NCBI RefSeq assembly: GCF_001679725.1
Contig: NZ_CP016282.1
Span: 3,348,001 to 3,412,000 of the forward strand
DNA: 64,000 nt
From: Cryobacterium arcticum
GTDB taxonomy: Bacteria; Actinomycetota; Actinomycetes; Actinomycetales; Microbacteriaceae
Reading direction: 5' to 3'
Part shown: one piece after another, positions 37,727 through 45,752 of the stretch
Numbering within the stretch: the first letter of the stretch is position 1
Layout of the letters: each line of letters starts with the position of its first letter
The notes under the pieces: model-generated
What the model saw: the letters and a program-made list of their open reading frames with translations, nothing else
Database searches by the model: none
What the model was told of the DNA's origin: nothing
Translations under genes and position numbers: made by a program

Positions 37727-38845
37727 TCAGGGAGCGACCACCCGGCCGGAGCCGCGCGTCTCGATGGTGGAGTCGCGCTGCCAGGCCACCGTGATGTCCA
37801 GCACCATCGGTGTCGTGCCGGCGCTGGCACCCTGCAGCATGTCGGTGCTCTCCCAGGAGAGGCGGAGGCCCGCCGAGGGGAAGTCGGATTCGAGCGAGCA
37901 CGTCGACAGGTAGCCGCTGCCCTCGGGCACGGCTACCAGGCAGATCATGTTCGCCGAGCCGCGGGCCGCGTAATAGGGCGAGTCGGTGAGCCCGTTGCCG
38001 TCGGCGTCGGTCCAGCCCGCCGAGCCGAGGTAGCGGAACGACCCGGGTTCGAAGGCCGCGGGCATGGGCACGAGGGGAACGTCCCGCGGCGCCTGGGCGC
38101 GCGCGAACACCTGTGCGGCGAGCACCGGCACCTCCAGCGTGGAGGTGGGAGTGGGTGTGACGGGGGCGGCATCGCTGGCCGGTGGAGGCGCGACTCCCCA
38201 GGGCGCCAGGTCGTCAACCTGGCTGCCCACGACGGCCCCGAGCCCCACGGCGCCGGCCAGGGCCACCCCGAGCAGTACCCGGTGGCGTGGCGCAAGGCGC
38301 GATGGTGCGCCCGGCTCGGCCGGCGCATCCGCCATCGAGACGGATGCGGCGCCCGCCGCCGTGTCGGCCGCCTCTGTGCCGAACGACTCGGTGCCGAACG
38401 ACTCGGAGCCGGGCAGACCGGCGACGGCTCCCTCGTCACCGGAGACCTCTGCCCCGGCCGGCACGGCACCCGACCCACCCTGCCTGCCGGCAGCGGCCGA
38501 CGTGCCCGCGGCCGGCACCCGTCGCCCGCTGCGCGCGGCGGCCACCGCGGCGGCGATGGCCGTCTGTTCGGCCGTGATTTCGGCTTCCAGCGCGTGCAGG
38601 GCGTCGCCGACGGCACGGTCGCCCGCAGCGTCGCCGTCGGCCGCGAACACCCGGCGCTGGAGGTCGCGGAGCCGCTCGTTGGGTGACGTGGTGCCGTCGG
38701 GGGTGGGCTCGTCGGGGTGCGACCCCCACCACAGCGCGTCGAGCACGTCCCAGTGGCCCAGATGGGCCCGGGTCACCGCCTGCAGGAAGGCCGCATTGTG
38801 CCGGGCCTGTTCGTACGGATCGCCGTCGTCCCGTGCCTCTGTCAC
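37727..38845 (-). CDS. Single-span membrane protein, tandem paralogue 3
   Basis: A 372-residue product, the longest of the three. It has DPYEQARHNAAF, LDALWWGSHPDEPTPDG, LRDLQRRVFAADGDAAGD and LEAEITAEQTAIAAAV, then a low-complexity Gly/Ala/Ser linker with the duplication SESFGTESFGTE. A membrane helix follows at about 200-222 (HRVLLGVALAGAVGLGAVVGSQV) and an extracellular domain with YLGSAGWTDADGNG, NMICLVAVPEGSGYLSTCSLE and DFPSAGLRLSWEST. GTG 38845 has GGGAG at 5 nt; ATG 38848 is an alternative. It is the first gene of the trio in transcription order, divergent from the K+ channel gene. Confidence 0.75.
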   Translation of the reverse strand: MTEARDDGDPYEQARHNAAFLQAVTRAHLGHWDVLDALWWGSHPDEPTPDGTTSPNERLRDLQRRVFAADGDAAGDRAVGDALHALEAEITAEQTAIAAAVAAARSGRRVPAAGTSAAAGRQGGSGAVPAGAEVSGDEGAVAGLPGSESFGTESFGTEAADTAAGAASVSMADAPAEPGAPSRLAPRHRVLLGVALAGAVGLGAVVGSQVDDLAPWGVAPPPASDAAPVTPTPTSTLEVPVLAAQVFARAQAPRDVPLVPMPAAFEPGSFRYLGSAGWTDADGNGLTDSPYYAARGSANMICLVAVPEGSGYLSTCSLESDFPSAGLRLSWESTDMLQGASAGTTPMVLDITVAWQRDSTIETRGSGRVVAP

Positions 38846-38957
38846 CATCACTCCCGTCGTTGCGCACATCCTGTCACCGCTCGGGCCGCCCGCGAACCTC
38901 CGCGGCCAGATGCCGGGAGGGTGCGCGGAGGGCATTGGCCGCACCCCGAGCCGGTGG

Positions 38958-38963
38958 CAGGAT
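38958..38963 (+). promoter_or_regulatory. Possible leaderless -10 CAGGAT
   Basis: CAGGAT lies 6 nt before ATG 38970, the same geometry as other leaderless genes in the window. Confidence 0.35.
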
Positions 38964-38969
38964 GCCCGC

Positions 38970-39650
38970 ATGACCGTGACCGAACACCGGGTGGACCCGT
39001 GGGGTGGGCCCCGGCAGGCACGCTGGCAGCAGGCCGTGGACTGGCCGCTCACCATTGCGGCCCTGGTGTTCCTGGTCGCCTACTCGATCTCGGTGATCGG
39101 AGCGGTCGACGTCTCCACGGCTGCGCTGCTGCGGATCGTGATCCTGGTCAGTTGGGGGCTGTTCCCGGTGAGCTACCTCATCGATCTCGTGCTCGCCGAC
39201 CATGCCTGGCAGTGGGCGCGGCGGCATCCCGTCAATCTGCTCTTCGTGCTGCTGCCGCTGCTGCGACCCTTGCGGCTGTTGCGGGTGCTGGCGCGCAGCA
39301 GCCTGTTCCAGAGCTCGGCGGGCACCGCATTCCGGGCGCGGGTGCTGGTGTACCTGGCCGGCACGGCGGTGCTGGTGACCTATATCGCCGCGCTGGCGGT
39401 GCTCGAGGCGGAACGGAGCGACCCGAACGCCAACATCACCTCGTTCGGCGACTCGCTCTGGTGGGCGGCGGTGACCATCACCACCGTGGGATACGGGGAC
39501 TTCACGCCGCTCACCATCCGCGGGCGCGCCATCGCCACGGCCCTGATGCTCGGCGGCGTGGCCGTGCTCGGTGTGCTCACCGCCACCCTGTCGTCGTGGA
39601 TCGTGCAGCGTGTCGCCGACCTCGAGGAGGAGCGTCACCGGGCCGAATAG
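38970..39650 (+). CDS. Voltage-gated-type potassium channel
   Basis: A 226-residue membrane protein with an N-terminal voltage-sensor-like bundle (helices at about 25-45, 50-72, 85-100), an Arg-rich S4-like segment (LRPLRLLRVLARSSL) and a pore module. The selectivity filter is TVGYGDF within WWAAVTITTVGYGDFTPLT. The last helix is followed by a short coiled cytoplasmic tail with no RCK domain. It conducts K+ and may set membrane potential. ATG 38970 is chosen because the reading frame upstream overlaps the divergent gene. Confidence 0.92.
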   Translation: MTVTEHRVDPWGGPRQARWQQAVDWPLTIAALVFLVAYSISVIGAVDVSTAALLRIVILVSWGLFPVSYLIDLVLADHAWQWARRHPVNLLFVLLPLLRPLRLLRVLARSSLFQSSAGTAFRARVLVYLAGTAVLVTYIAALAVLEAERSDPNANITSFGDSLWWAAVTITTVGYGDFTPLTIRGRAIATALMLGGVAVLGVLTATLSSWIVQRVADLEEERHRAE

Positions 39651-39851
39651 GGCCAGCGAGGCGGGAATGATACACTCTCTCAATACCCTTAACGAACCGC
39701 TGTGCCATTTTCAGTCGCGTGTTGTATCCAGTGACCTGCCCTGGGTGCCTCGAATCGGCTGTCGCAGCACCGCGGAGGAGCACGTCTGCGCCCCGCGCGG
39801 TCGTCCGGGTGATACGTCAACCACGCTCAACGAATTATGAGGCTGCATCAG

Positions 39852-40352
39852 ATGATTTTCGAAGTCGGCGAGACCGTCGTCTATCCCCACCACGGCGCAG
39901 CAACGATCACCGCGGTCGAGACCCGCACGATCAAGGGTGTCGAAAAGCGCTACATCACGCTCACCGTGCACCAGAGTGACCTGGCCATCAACCTGCCCAT
40001 CGACAACGCCGAGCTCGTCGGCGTTCGCGATGTCATCGACGCCGCGGGTGTCGAGGCTGTCTTCGACGTGCTTCGCAGCGACGTCGAGGAAGAGCCGAGC
40101 AACTGGTCGCGCCGCTACAAGGCCAACACCGAGAAGATGGGCAGCGGCAGCGTCTACCGCGTCAGCGAGGTCGTTCGCGACCTGTGGCGCCGCGACCGCA
40201 TCTCCGGCGTCTCCGCCGGTGAGAAGCGGATGCTCATCAAGGCCCGTCAGGTTCTCGTCTCCGAGCTCGCGCTCGCGCAGAAGTCCACCGAGGAAGAGGC
40301 CTTCGTCACCCTCGACGACGTCCTGAACGCCAGCGTCGCCGAAGTCGCCTAG
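39852..40352 (+). CDS. carD: CarD family transcriptional regulator
   Basis: A 166-residue RNA polymerase-binding factor. The N-terminal TRCF-like RNAP-interaction domain reads [20 protein letters not shown], with KRYITLTV and [18 protein letters not shown]. The C-terminal helical DNA-interacting domain has [34 protein letters not shown] and the conserved Trp that wedges the upstream edge of the bubble (W in NWSRR region or DLWRR). CarD stabilises open complexes, notably at rRNA promoters. ATG 39852 matches the family start; the frame opens at 39837. The 39651-39851 gap probably holds its promoter, but no clear boxes were found. Confidence 0.93.
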   Translation: MIFEVGETVVYPHHGAATITAVETRTIKGVEKRYITLTVHQSDLAINLPIDNAELVGVRDVIDAAGVEAVFDVLRSDVEEEPSNWSRRYKANTEKMGSGSVYRVSEVVRDLWRRDRISGVSAGEKRMLIKARQVLVSELALAQKSTEEEAFVTLDDVLNASVAEVA

Positions 40353-40377
40353 TTCACACCCCTTACAACGTCGTCGG

Positions 40378-41298
40378 ATGAGCAGCCCCCTGGTTGCCGT
40401 CCGGCGACGTTTGTGGATTAACCGGTCTGCTTCGACAGGCTCAGCACGGCGTGCTTCGACAGGCTCAGCACGGCGTACGGCCGCCGGACGAGCCCGCGCC
40501 GTTCTGCCGGCCGCGCTGCTGGCGCTGGCACTGGCGGGCTGCGCGGGCGCTCAGCCCGCGGCATCCGGGCCCGGCCAGACACTGCCGCCCGTTGGCGGCG
40601 GCCTGGACTACCAGCTCGGCGGCGCCTACGACCCGCCGGACGGGGTGAGCATCGTCGCCCGCGACAGCACCGAGGCGCCCGCCCCCGGCCTGTACTCGAT
40701 CTGCTACCTCAACGGGTTCCAGACCCAGCCGGCCGACTCCGAGCGGCTCCTGGCCGACTCCCCCGAGCTGATCCTCACCGCCGAGGGCGGGCCTGTGCGC
40801 GACGAGAACTGGCCGGACGAGTTCCTGTTCGACACCGGCACCGCCGCGAAACGCACCGCGATCGCCGCGCTGACGCTGCCGCAGATCGCCGGATGCGCAT
40901 CCGCCGGCTTCGACGCGGTGGAGATCGATAACCTCGACTCGTATACCCGCTCGGCCGGGCTGCTCACGGTCGACGACAATGTGGCGCTGGCGACCCTGCT
41001 GGTGGACGGTGCCCATGCCGAGGGGCTCGCGATCGGCCAGAAGAACGCCGCCGACCTCGCCGACGAACTCGCCGGAACGTTCGACTTCGCCGTGGCCGAG
41101 GAATGCGACCGCTGGGAGGAGTGCGGGCTCTACACCGCCGCCTACGGCGACCACGTGCTGGCGATCGAGTACAGCGACGATTTGCGCGTCGACTTCGCCG
41201 CGGCCTGCGCCGAATCGGACCGGCCACTGTCGATGATTTTGCGCGACCGGGACCTCGTCACAGCGGGCTCGGACGGATACGTGTACGAGCGCTGCTGA
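40378..41298 (+). CDS. GH114-type (endo-alpha-1,4-polygalactosaminidase-like) lipoprotein
   Basis: A 306-residue exported TIM-barrel protein of the GH114 family. The lipobox is LALAGC with Cys55. The catalytic domain has LGGAYDPPDGVSIVARDS, YSICYLNGFQTQP, FDAVEIDNLDSY (acidic pair on strand 4) and FAVAEECDRWEECGLY (acidic pair later). Family members cut galactosaminogalactan-type polymers. Residues 18-33 of the unusually long N-region (ASTGSARRASTGSARR) are encoded by two 24 bp repeats; the usual signal peptide would start only after them. A start inside or after the repeat is possible. Confidence 0.82.
   Translation: MSSPLVAVRRRLWINRSASTGSARRASTGSARRTAAGRARAVLPAALLALALAGCAGAQPAASGPGQTLPPVGGGLDYQLGGAYDPPDGVSIVARDSTEAPAPGLYSICYLNGFQTQPADSERLLADSPELILTAEGGPVRDENWPDEFLFDTGTAAKRTAIAALTLPQIAGCASAGFDAVEIDNLDSYTRSAGLLTVDDNVALATLLVDGAHAEGLAIGQKNAADLADELAGTFDFAVAEECDRWEECGLYTAAYGDHVLAIEYSDDLRVDFAAACAESDRPLSMILRDRDLVTAGSDGYVYERC
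40428..40475. repeat. 24 bp direct repeat inside the GH114 gene
   Basis: Two exact copies of TGCTTCGACAGGCTCAGCAC plus GGCG lie head to tail in the segment encoding the n-region of the signal peptide. The core TTCGACAGGCTCAG is a known type of dispersed bacterial repeat and resembles CTCGACAGGCTCGACC of the arrays here. At 24 bp it keeps the frame. Confidence 0.85.
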
Positions 41299-41406
41299 CC
41301 CGTTGTGGTGTTTCGGCGGAAGGCCGACCAATCCGTCTGCGTGAGGGTGGCGAACTAAACACGTGAGGCGATCCGGCCTTGCGGTCCAGTCATCAAGGAG
41401 CTCCTC

Positions 41407-41808
41407 ATGCGTTTCATTCCCACCAAGGTCCACGCCGTTCTCGACTACGTCGTCGCCATCGCCCTGATCCTCGCCCCCACGATCTTCATGTTCGAAGAGG
41501 TCGGCGGCGCGGCCGTCATCATCCCGCGCATCCTGGGCGTCGGCCTGATCCTCTACAGCCTCTTCACCCGCTACGAGCTGGGCCTGGTCAAGGTCATCGG
41601 CATGCCCGTTCACCTGGTCTTCGACATCGTCGCGTCGGTGTTCCTGATCGCTTCCCCGTTCCTGTTCGGCTTCATCAACGAGGCCCCGAACGCCTGGCTG
41701 CCGCACATCGCGGTCGGTGTCGCCGTGATCCTCGTCGTGCTCTGCTCCAAGAGCCAGCCCGGCACCAGCGTCACCGGCTCCAAGGCGCACGCCAGCAGCG
41801 TCGCCTGA
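41407..41808 (+). CDS. SPW-repeat-like small integral membrane protein
   Basis: A 133-residue protein with four hydrophobic helices in two similar halves: FIPTKVHAVLDYVVAIALILAP opens the first and VIGMPVHLVFDIVASVFLIASPFLFGF the second. This matches SPW-repeat-type proteins (Ser-Pro-Trp motif here relaxed to ASPF). The function is unknown. ATG 41407 has AAGGAG at 7 nt. A strong terminator follows, so it is a single-gene unit. Confidence 0.75.
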   Translation: MRFIPTKVHAVLDYVVAIALILAPTIFMFEEVGGAAVIIPRILGVGLILYSLFTRYELGLVKVIGMPVHLVFDIVASVFLIASPFLFGFINEAPNAWLPHIAVGVAVILVVLCSKSQPGTSVTGSKAHASSVA

Positions 41809-41829
41809 TACCCGGTACGCACACAGACT

Positions 41830-41869
41830 GCGGCAAGCGCTCCCGGCACTGGGGGCGCTTGCCGCTTTT
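41830..41869 (+). terminator. Terminator after the SPW-like gene
   Basis: An 11 bp perfect stem GCGGCAAGCGC / GCGCTTGCCGC, extended by CCC-GGG pairs in the loop and followed by TTTT. Confidence 0.85.
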
Positions 41870-41900
41870 GTGTGCCCGCGGCACGTCGGGCAGCGGGTGG

Positions 41901-42701
41901 TTACCGGGCGACCGGACGTAGGATGCGCCAGAGCAGTGAACGCTCTGCGGCACTCCACACCGCGCTCACCGTGAGGTAGATCGCCGCGGCCAGCGGCACG
42001 AAGGCCGCGAAGACCACGCTGATGAGCGGCAGCCAGCTCAGCACTCCCGTCATGGTCGCCTGGGCCGCCGGAGAGAGGGCTCCCGGAACCGGCGGGACCG
42101 CCGCACTGGCCGATGGCGGGCCGACCGGGGCGGCGGATGCGGCGGCCTGGGCGAGCATCAGCCGCCGGCTGAGCAGCTGGGCAGCGAGCAGCACGGCGAG
42201 CAGCACCCCGCCGACCAGGAGCACCGCCGGGGTGGTGCCGGCGCCCCAGCCGGAGAGGATGCTGGTGCCCAGCGGGCTGCCGAACAGGCTGCCGGCGAGG
42301 AGGGCGTTGTCGTGACCGTTGATGGTGCCCAGCACGAAGAGGCCGTAGACGCTCGAGAGGATCGGGGCCTGCACGAGCAGGGGCAGGCATCCGGCCAGGG
42401 GCGACGCGTTCTCGGCCGCGTACAGGGCCATGGTCTCCCGTTGCAGGCGTTCGGGGTTGCTGCCGTGTTGGCGGCGCAGCTCGGTGAGGCGCGGAGCGAG
42501 GCGTTGCCGCTGCTGTTGGGCCCGGGCCTGGGAGACCCCGACGGGGATGAGCACCAGGCGCAGGGCGAGGGTGAGCACGATGATCGCGAGGGCGGCCGCG
42601 TTGGCCGCGGTGAGCGGGGTGAGGAACAGGGTGAGGTTGTGCAGAACGGCATAGGCCGCGTCGAGCACGGCCGCGATGGGGCCGAAGGCATAGAAATTCA
42701 T
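41901..42701 (-). CDS. YidC/Oxa1-family membrane insertase paralogue
   Basis: A 266-residue insertase of the short Gram-positive YidC type. The first helix is near residue 10, and the core YidC domain has LAIIVLTLALRLVLIPVGVSQARAQQQRQRLAPRLTEL, where the intramembrane Arg (LALRLVLIP) is the functional positive charge. Then come RLQRETMALYAAENASPLAGCLPLLVQAPILSSVYGLF and C-terminal helices. The housekeeping yidC of Actinobacteria lies next to rnpA/rpmH, not here, so this is probably a second copy. It lies downstream of the DUF6412 gene, a common actinobacterial pair (from memory). Confidence 0.88.
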   Translation of the reverse strand: MNFYAFGPIAAVLDAAYAVLHNLTLFLTPLTAANAAALAIIVLTLALRLVLIPVGVSQARAQQQRQRLAPRLTELRRQHGSNPERLQRETMALYAAENASPLAGCLPLLVQAPILSSVYGLFVLGTINGHDNALLAGSLFGSPLGTSILSGWGAGTTPAVLLVGGVLLAVLLAAQLLSRRLMLAQAAASAAPVGPPSASAAVPPVPGALSPAAQATMTGVLSWLPLISVVFAAFVPLAAAIYLTVSAVWSAAERSLLWRILRPVAR

Positions 42702-42794
42702 GGGGAGACTCCCGGTCGGAATACGGAAAATGGGGAACCGTATGGTCGCGACAGGAAGGGCGGGCACCCGGTGGGTGCGGCGCGGGAAAGGCTC

Positions 42795-43145
42795 CTAGGC
42801 GACCGGGAGGGCGCGCCCCGGGGCTCGGGGCTGGGGCTTGCCCGGCGCATCCGGAACGCTCTGGCCTACCTGCGAGGCCAGTTCGGGGTAGGGCCGGGCG
42901 ACGGGAGTGGGTGCTCCGGTGAGCACCATGACGAGCATCGCCAGCACCTGCTGGGCCGCGCCGGTGACGGCCAGAGCCGAGGCGCTCAAGGTGAAGAGGG
43001 CGGCCAGGGCGAGAACCTCGCCGAAGCCGCGTCCGCCGAGCAGCAGCGCGCCGAGGCCGAACCCGGCGCCCAGGCTCAGTCCGAGCGCGACCGACAGGCG
43101 GGCAGTCGGCGATGCCCCGGCGGGCAGCAGCGTTCGTGTGCGCAT
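42795..43145 (-). CDS. DUF6412 family small membrane protein
   Basis: A 116-residue protein with two hydrophobic segments (residues about 16-40, GLSLGAGFGLGALLLGG, and 43-75, VLALAALFTLSASALAVTGAAQQVLAML) and a Pro-rich tail. The position immediately upstream of a YidC-like gene matches the family usually annotated DUF6412. The function is unknown and may be assisting the insertase (inference). ATG 43145. Confidence 0.65.
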   Translation of the reverse strand: MRTRTLLPAGASPTARLSVALGLSLGAGFGLGALLLGGRGFGEVLALAALFTLSASALAVTGAAQQVLAMLVMVLTGAPTPVARPYPELASQVGQSVPDAPGKPQPRAPGRALPVA

Positions 43146-43192
43146 CCGGGTCACCTCCAGCTCAGTCGTCCGTCCGGTCTTGTTCCGCCACT

Positions 43193-43591
43193 CTAGTCGG
43201 AGGGAAGCGCCCGCATCTGGTTGTTGCGCTTCTCGTGGGTGAGTTCGGCCAGGCCGAGATGTTCGAGCAGCGGAGGCAGGTACATGCCGAACCGGCCCCG
43301 GTAGCCCGAGCGCAGGCCGTACCAACCGCCGACCGGGTTGTCGGCGGAGCGGCCCCACCCCTCGACGCTGCCCTCCGGCGCGGGCTTCTTCTCGTCGCTG
43401 GCGCCGAGCGGCACCCAGTCGCCCTGCTCAAGCAGCCAGGCGTGCAGGTCGTCGATGGCGCGCGCCCGGTACTTCAGGGTCGTTGCGCCCACCTGGCAGA
43501 CGAGTTCGTCGCCCTCACGGTACATCGTGTAGGTCGAGGAGCCGGGTGCTGTCGTGAGCTGCCAGGGATCGGCAGCAGTTCCTGGGGTCAT
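43193..43591 (-). CDS. Conserved hypothetical protein (DUF6855-like)
   Basis: A 132-residue cytoplasmic protein with no known function. MTPGTAADPWQLTTAPGSSTYTMY, LVCQVGATTLKYRARAIDDLHAWLLEQGDWVPLG, EGWGRSADNPVGGWYGLRSGYRGRFGMYLPPLLEHLGLAELTHE are strongly patterned and recall a small family found in actinobacterial genomes. ATG 43591 follows GGAG. A TAGGCT box on the minus strand (about 43643-43648) could be its promoter. Confidence 0.7.
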   Translation of the reverse strand: MTPGTAADPWQLTTAPGSSTYTMYREGDELVCQVGATTLKYRARAIDDLHAWLLEQGDWVPLGASDEKKPAPEGSVEGWGRSADNPVGGWYGLRSGYRGRFGMYLPPLLEHLGLAELTHEKRNNQMRALPSD

Positions 43592-43741
43592 CGGGTCTCC
43601 TGCTCCGGGGCCGGCGCACGCCGCTCGACTCCCGCTTGCCGTCAGCCTAGGCACCAGACCGGGCTATCGCTAGAGCGGCGGCCAAACCACCGAGTACGCT
43701 GAGCGCACGTGGACAGCCCACGCGAACTGGAGGGACCGCGC

Positions 43742-44599
43742 ATGGCGAAGAAGGACGCATCCGGCACACCCCGCATGAACAAGAAGCTCTACGAAGACGA
43801 GCTGCGCCGGCTCCAGGCCGATCTGGTGACCATGCAGGAGTGGGTGCGCGAGTCCGGCGCCCGCATCGTGGTGATCTTCGAGGGCCGTGATGCGGCGGGC
43901 AAGGGCTCGGCCATCAAGCGGGTCACCGAGTACCTCAACCCGCGCATCGCCCGCATCGTGGCGCTCCCGGTGCCCACCGACCGTCAGCGCGGCCAGTGGT
44001 ATTTCCAGCGCTACATCGAGCACCTGCCCACGGCCGGTGAGATCGTGCTGATGGACCGCTCCTGGTACAACCGGGCCGGAGTGGAGAAGGTGATGGGCTA
44101 CTGCACACCCGACGAATACCGCCGGTTCCTGCACCAGGCCCCCCTGTTCGAACGGATGCTGGTCGAGGACGGCATCATTCTGCTCAAGTACTGGTTCTCG
44201 GTGTCGGACAAGGAGCAGGAGCTGCGCTTCCGCTCCCGGCTGAAGGACCCGATGCGCCGTTGGAAGCTCTCCGAGACCGACGTGTTGTCGATCACCAAGT
44301 GGGTGGACTACTCCAAGGCCAAGGACGAGATGTTCGTGCACACCGACATCGCCGAGGCCCCGTGGTGGGTGGTCGAGAGCGAGGACAAGCGCGCCGCCCG
44401 CCTCAACATGATCAGCCACTTCCTGTCGATGGTGCCCTACGAGCACATGGAACCGCCGCTCGTGCGCATCCCGCATCGGCCGCCGGCGTCGGACTACGAA
44501 CGCCCGCCTCGCGAACTGAACCGTCCGGTGCCCGACCATGCCGCGCGCATCACCGAATTGGCCGCGGAGGCCAAGTCGAAGGGCAAGGGCAAGGGGTAG
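43742..44599 (+). CDS. ppk2: Polyphosphate kinase 2
   Basis: A 285-residue single-domain PPK2. Walker A GRDAAGKGS (residues 48-56) and Walker B/lid region MDRSWYNRAGVE with Asp105 are intact, with the Arg-rich lid RFRSRLKDPMRRWKLS. It transfers phosphate between polyphosphate and nucleotides; the length fits class I (ADP phosphorylation), but the class cannot be fixed by eye. ATG 43742 is chosen (GGAGG upstream); the frame opens at GTG 43709. Its TAG abuts the stop codon of the convergent next gene. Confidence 0.93.
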   Translation: MAKKDASGTPRMNKKLYEDELRRLQADLVTMQEWVRESGARIVVIFEGRDAAGKGSAIKRVTEYLNPRIARIVALPVPTDRQRGQWYFQRYIEHLPTAGEIVLMDRSWYNRAGVEKVMGYCTPDEYRRFLHQAPLFERMLVEDGIILLKYWFSVSDKEQELRFRSRLKDPMRRWKLSETDVLSITKWVDYSKAKDEMFVHTDIAEAPWWVVESEDKRAARLNMISHFLSMVPYEHMEPPLVRIPHRPPASDYERPPRELNRPVPDHAARITELAAEAKSKGKGKG

Positions 44600-44842
44600 C
44601 TAGCCGTGCGCGGGGCGCTGCGCCGGGCCGTGCCCGGTGGCGTTTCGCAGCCGTGCCTTCGCGCCGTGCTCGATCAGCACGGGCACGTAATCCCGGATCG
44701 GTTTGCCGTCGAGCAGGTGGCGTTCCTCGGTGACGACGTTCTCGATGAACGACCGGGGCCGGTCAGGGTATCGCTCCACAAGACGGTCGATGACCTGGGC
44801 CACGGCGTGGTCTTCGTGTTCGGTGCGCTCTTCAGTGTCCAC
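44600..44842 (-). CDS. Three-helix bundle dimerisation domain protein
   Basis: An 80-residue protein: EDHAVAQVIDRLVERYPDRP, then SFIENVVTEERHLLDGKPIRDYVPVLIEHGAKARLR. This matches the small actinobacterial three-helix domain that ends in DFVPxLVER-like sequence and often stands next to membrane or stress genes. The start is GTG 44842, with CAGACT 6 nt upstream, as before two other genes here. Its stop codon directly touches that of ppk2 (TAGCTA), leaving no intergenic base. Confidence 0.7.
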   Translation of the reverse strand: MDTEERTEHEDHAVAQVIDRLVERYPDRPRSFIENVVTEERHLLDGKPIRDYVPVLIEHGAKARLRNATGHGPAQRPAHG

Positions 44843-44848
44843 CGGATC

Positions 44849-44854
44849 AGTCTG
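44849..44854 (-). promoter_or_regulatory. Possible leaderless -10 CAGACT
   Basis: CAGACT on the minus strand lies 6 nt before the GTG at 44842. Confidence 0.4.
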
Positions 44855-44947
44855 TTCTTCACGATCGGTCCGGTCAATTCCGGGGCTACGCTGAAGCACC
44901 GCGCGCTGCACCGATGTGCAGGCGCCTCGTTCCTCGAAAGGGAAACC

Positions 44948-45727
44948 ATGGCCACCGGCTCCCCCACTGTGATCGACATGACCCTGCCCGCCACGCCGGG
45001 CGGCAGTTTCGGCCTCGCCGCGGTGCTGGGCGTCCCGGCCGGGCCCGGGCCGTGGCCGGGCGTGGTGCTCGTGCACGAGGCGTTCGGGCTGAACGACGTG
45101 ATGCGGCGCCAGGTTGAGCGGATGGCCGCGGCCGGCTACCTCGCGCTGATGCCCGACCTGTTCAGCGAGGGCGGCGCCCGTCGCTGCCTGGTCGCCACCT
45201 TCCGTTCGCTCTCGGCGGGCCAGGGCCGGGCGTTCGTCGATATCGAGTCGGCCCGCACCGCGCTCGGCGCCCGCGACGACTGCACGGGCGCGGTCGGCGT
45301 GCTGGGCTTCTGCATGGGCGGCGGTTTCGCCCTGGCCGCGGCGACCCGCGGGTTCGATGCGGCCTCAGCCAACTACGGCATGCTGCCCGGCGGTACCGAC
45401 GCCGAGCTCGACGACGCCCTCACCGGCGCCTGCCCCATCGTGGGCAGCTACGGCGGCCGGGACCGGTCGCTGCGCGGCGCGGCCGGGCGCCTGGATGCGT
45501 CGCTGACCCGACTGGCCGTCCCGCACGATGTGGTGGAATACCCCGGCGCCGGGCACGCGTTCCTCAACGACGCCGAGAGCGGGCCCGTCGCCCTCCGGTT
45601 CGCCCTCAAGCGCTTCCTCGGCGCCGGTCCAGACCCCGTGGCGGCCGCGGATGCCTGGCGGCGCATCGACGCGTTCTTCGCCGAGCACCTCGCGACGGAT
45701 GCCCCCGCGGCATCCCTTGACAGTTAG
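44948..45727 (+). CDS. Dienelactone hydrolase family protein
   Basis: A 259-residue alpha/beta hydrolase. VVLVHEAFGLNDVMRRQVERMAAAGYLALMPDLF carries the conserved Glu of dienelactone hydrolases, GAVGVLGFCMGGGFALAAATRGFDAASANYG the Cys nucleophile (GFCMGG), GSYGGRD the Asp and GAGHAFLND the His. It probably cleaves a lactone or ester; the aromatic-degradation context is absent. ATG 44948 follows GAAAGGGAAACC. The downstream MarR operator begins at its stop codon. Confidence 0.9.
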   Translation: MATGSPTVIDMTLPATPGGSFGLAAVLGVPAGPGPWPGVVLVHEAFGLNDVMRRQVERMAAAGYLALMPDLFSEGGARRCLVATFRSLSAGQGRAFVDIESARTALGARDDCTGAVGVLGFCMGGGFALAAATRGFDAASANYGMLPGGTDAELDDALTGACPIVGSYGGRDRSLRGAAGRLDASLTRLAVPHDVVEYPGAGHAFLNDAESGPVALRFALKRFLGAGPDPVAAADAWRRIDAFFAEHLATDAPAASLDS

Positions 45728-45750
45728 ATATCAAACAGTTAGAGTTCTAA
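45720..45750. promoter_or_regulatory. Candidate MarR operator and promoter
   Basis: Two direct copies of ACAGTTAGA (45720-45728 and 45735-45743) are spaced by 15 bp, and the second runs into the palindrome TTAGA-GT-TCTAA. A TAGAGT -10 box (45740-45745) lies 7 nt before the marR ATG, so a bound regulator would block its own promoter. The first copy overlaps the stop codon of the hydrolase gene. Confidence 0.55.
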
Positions 45751-45752
45751 TC

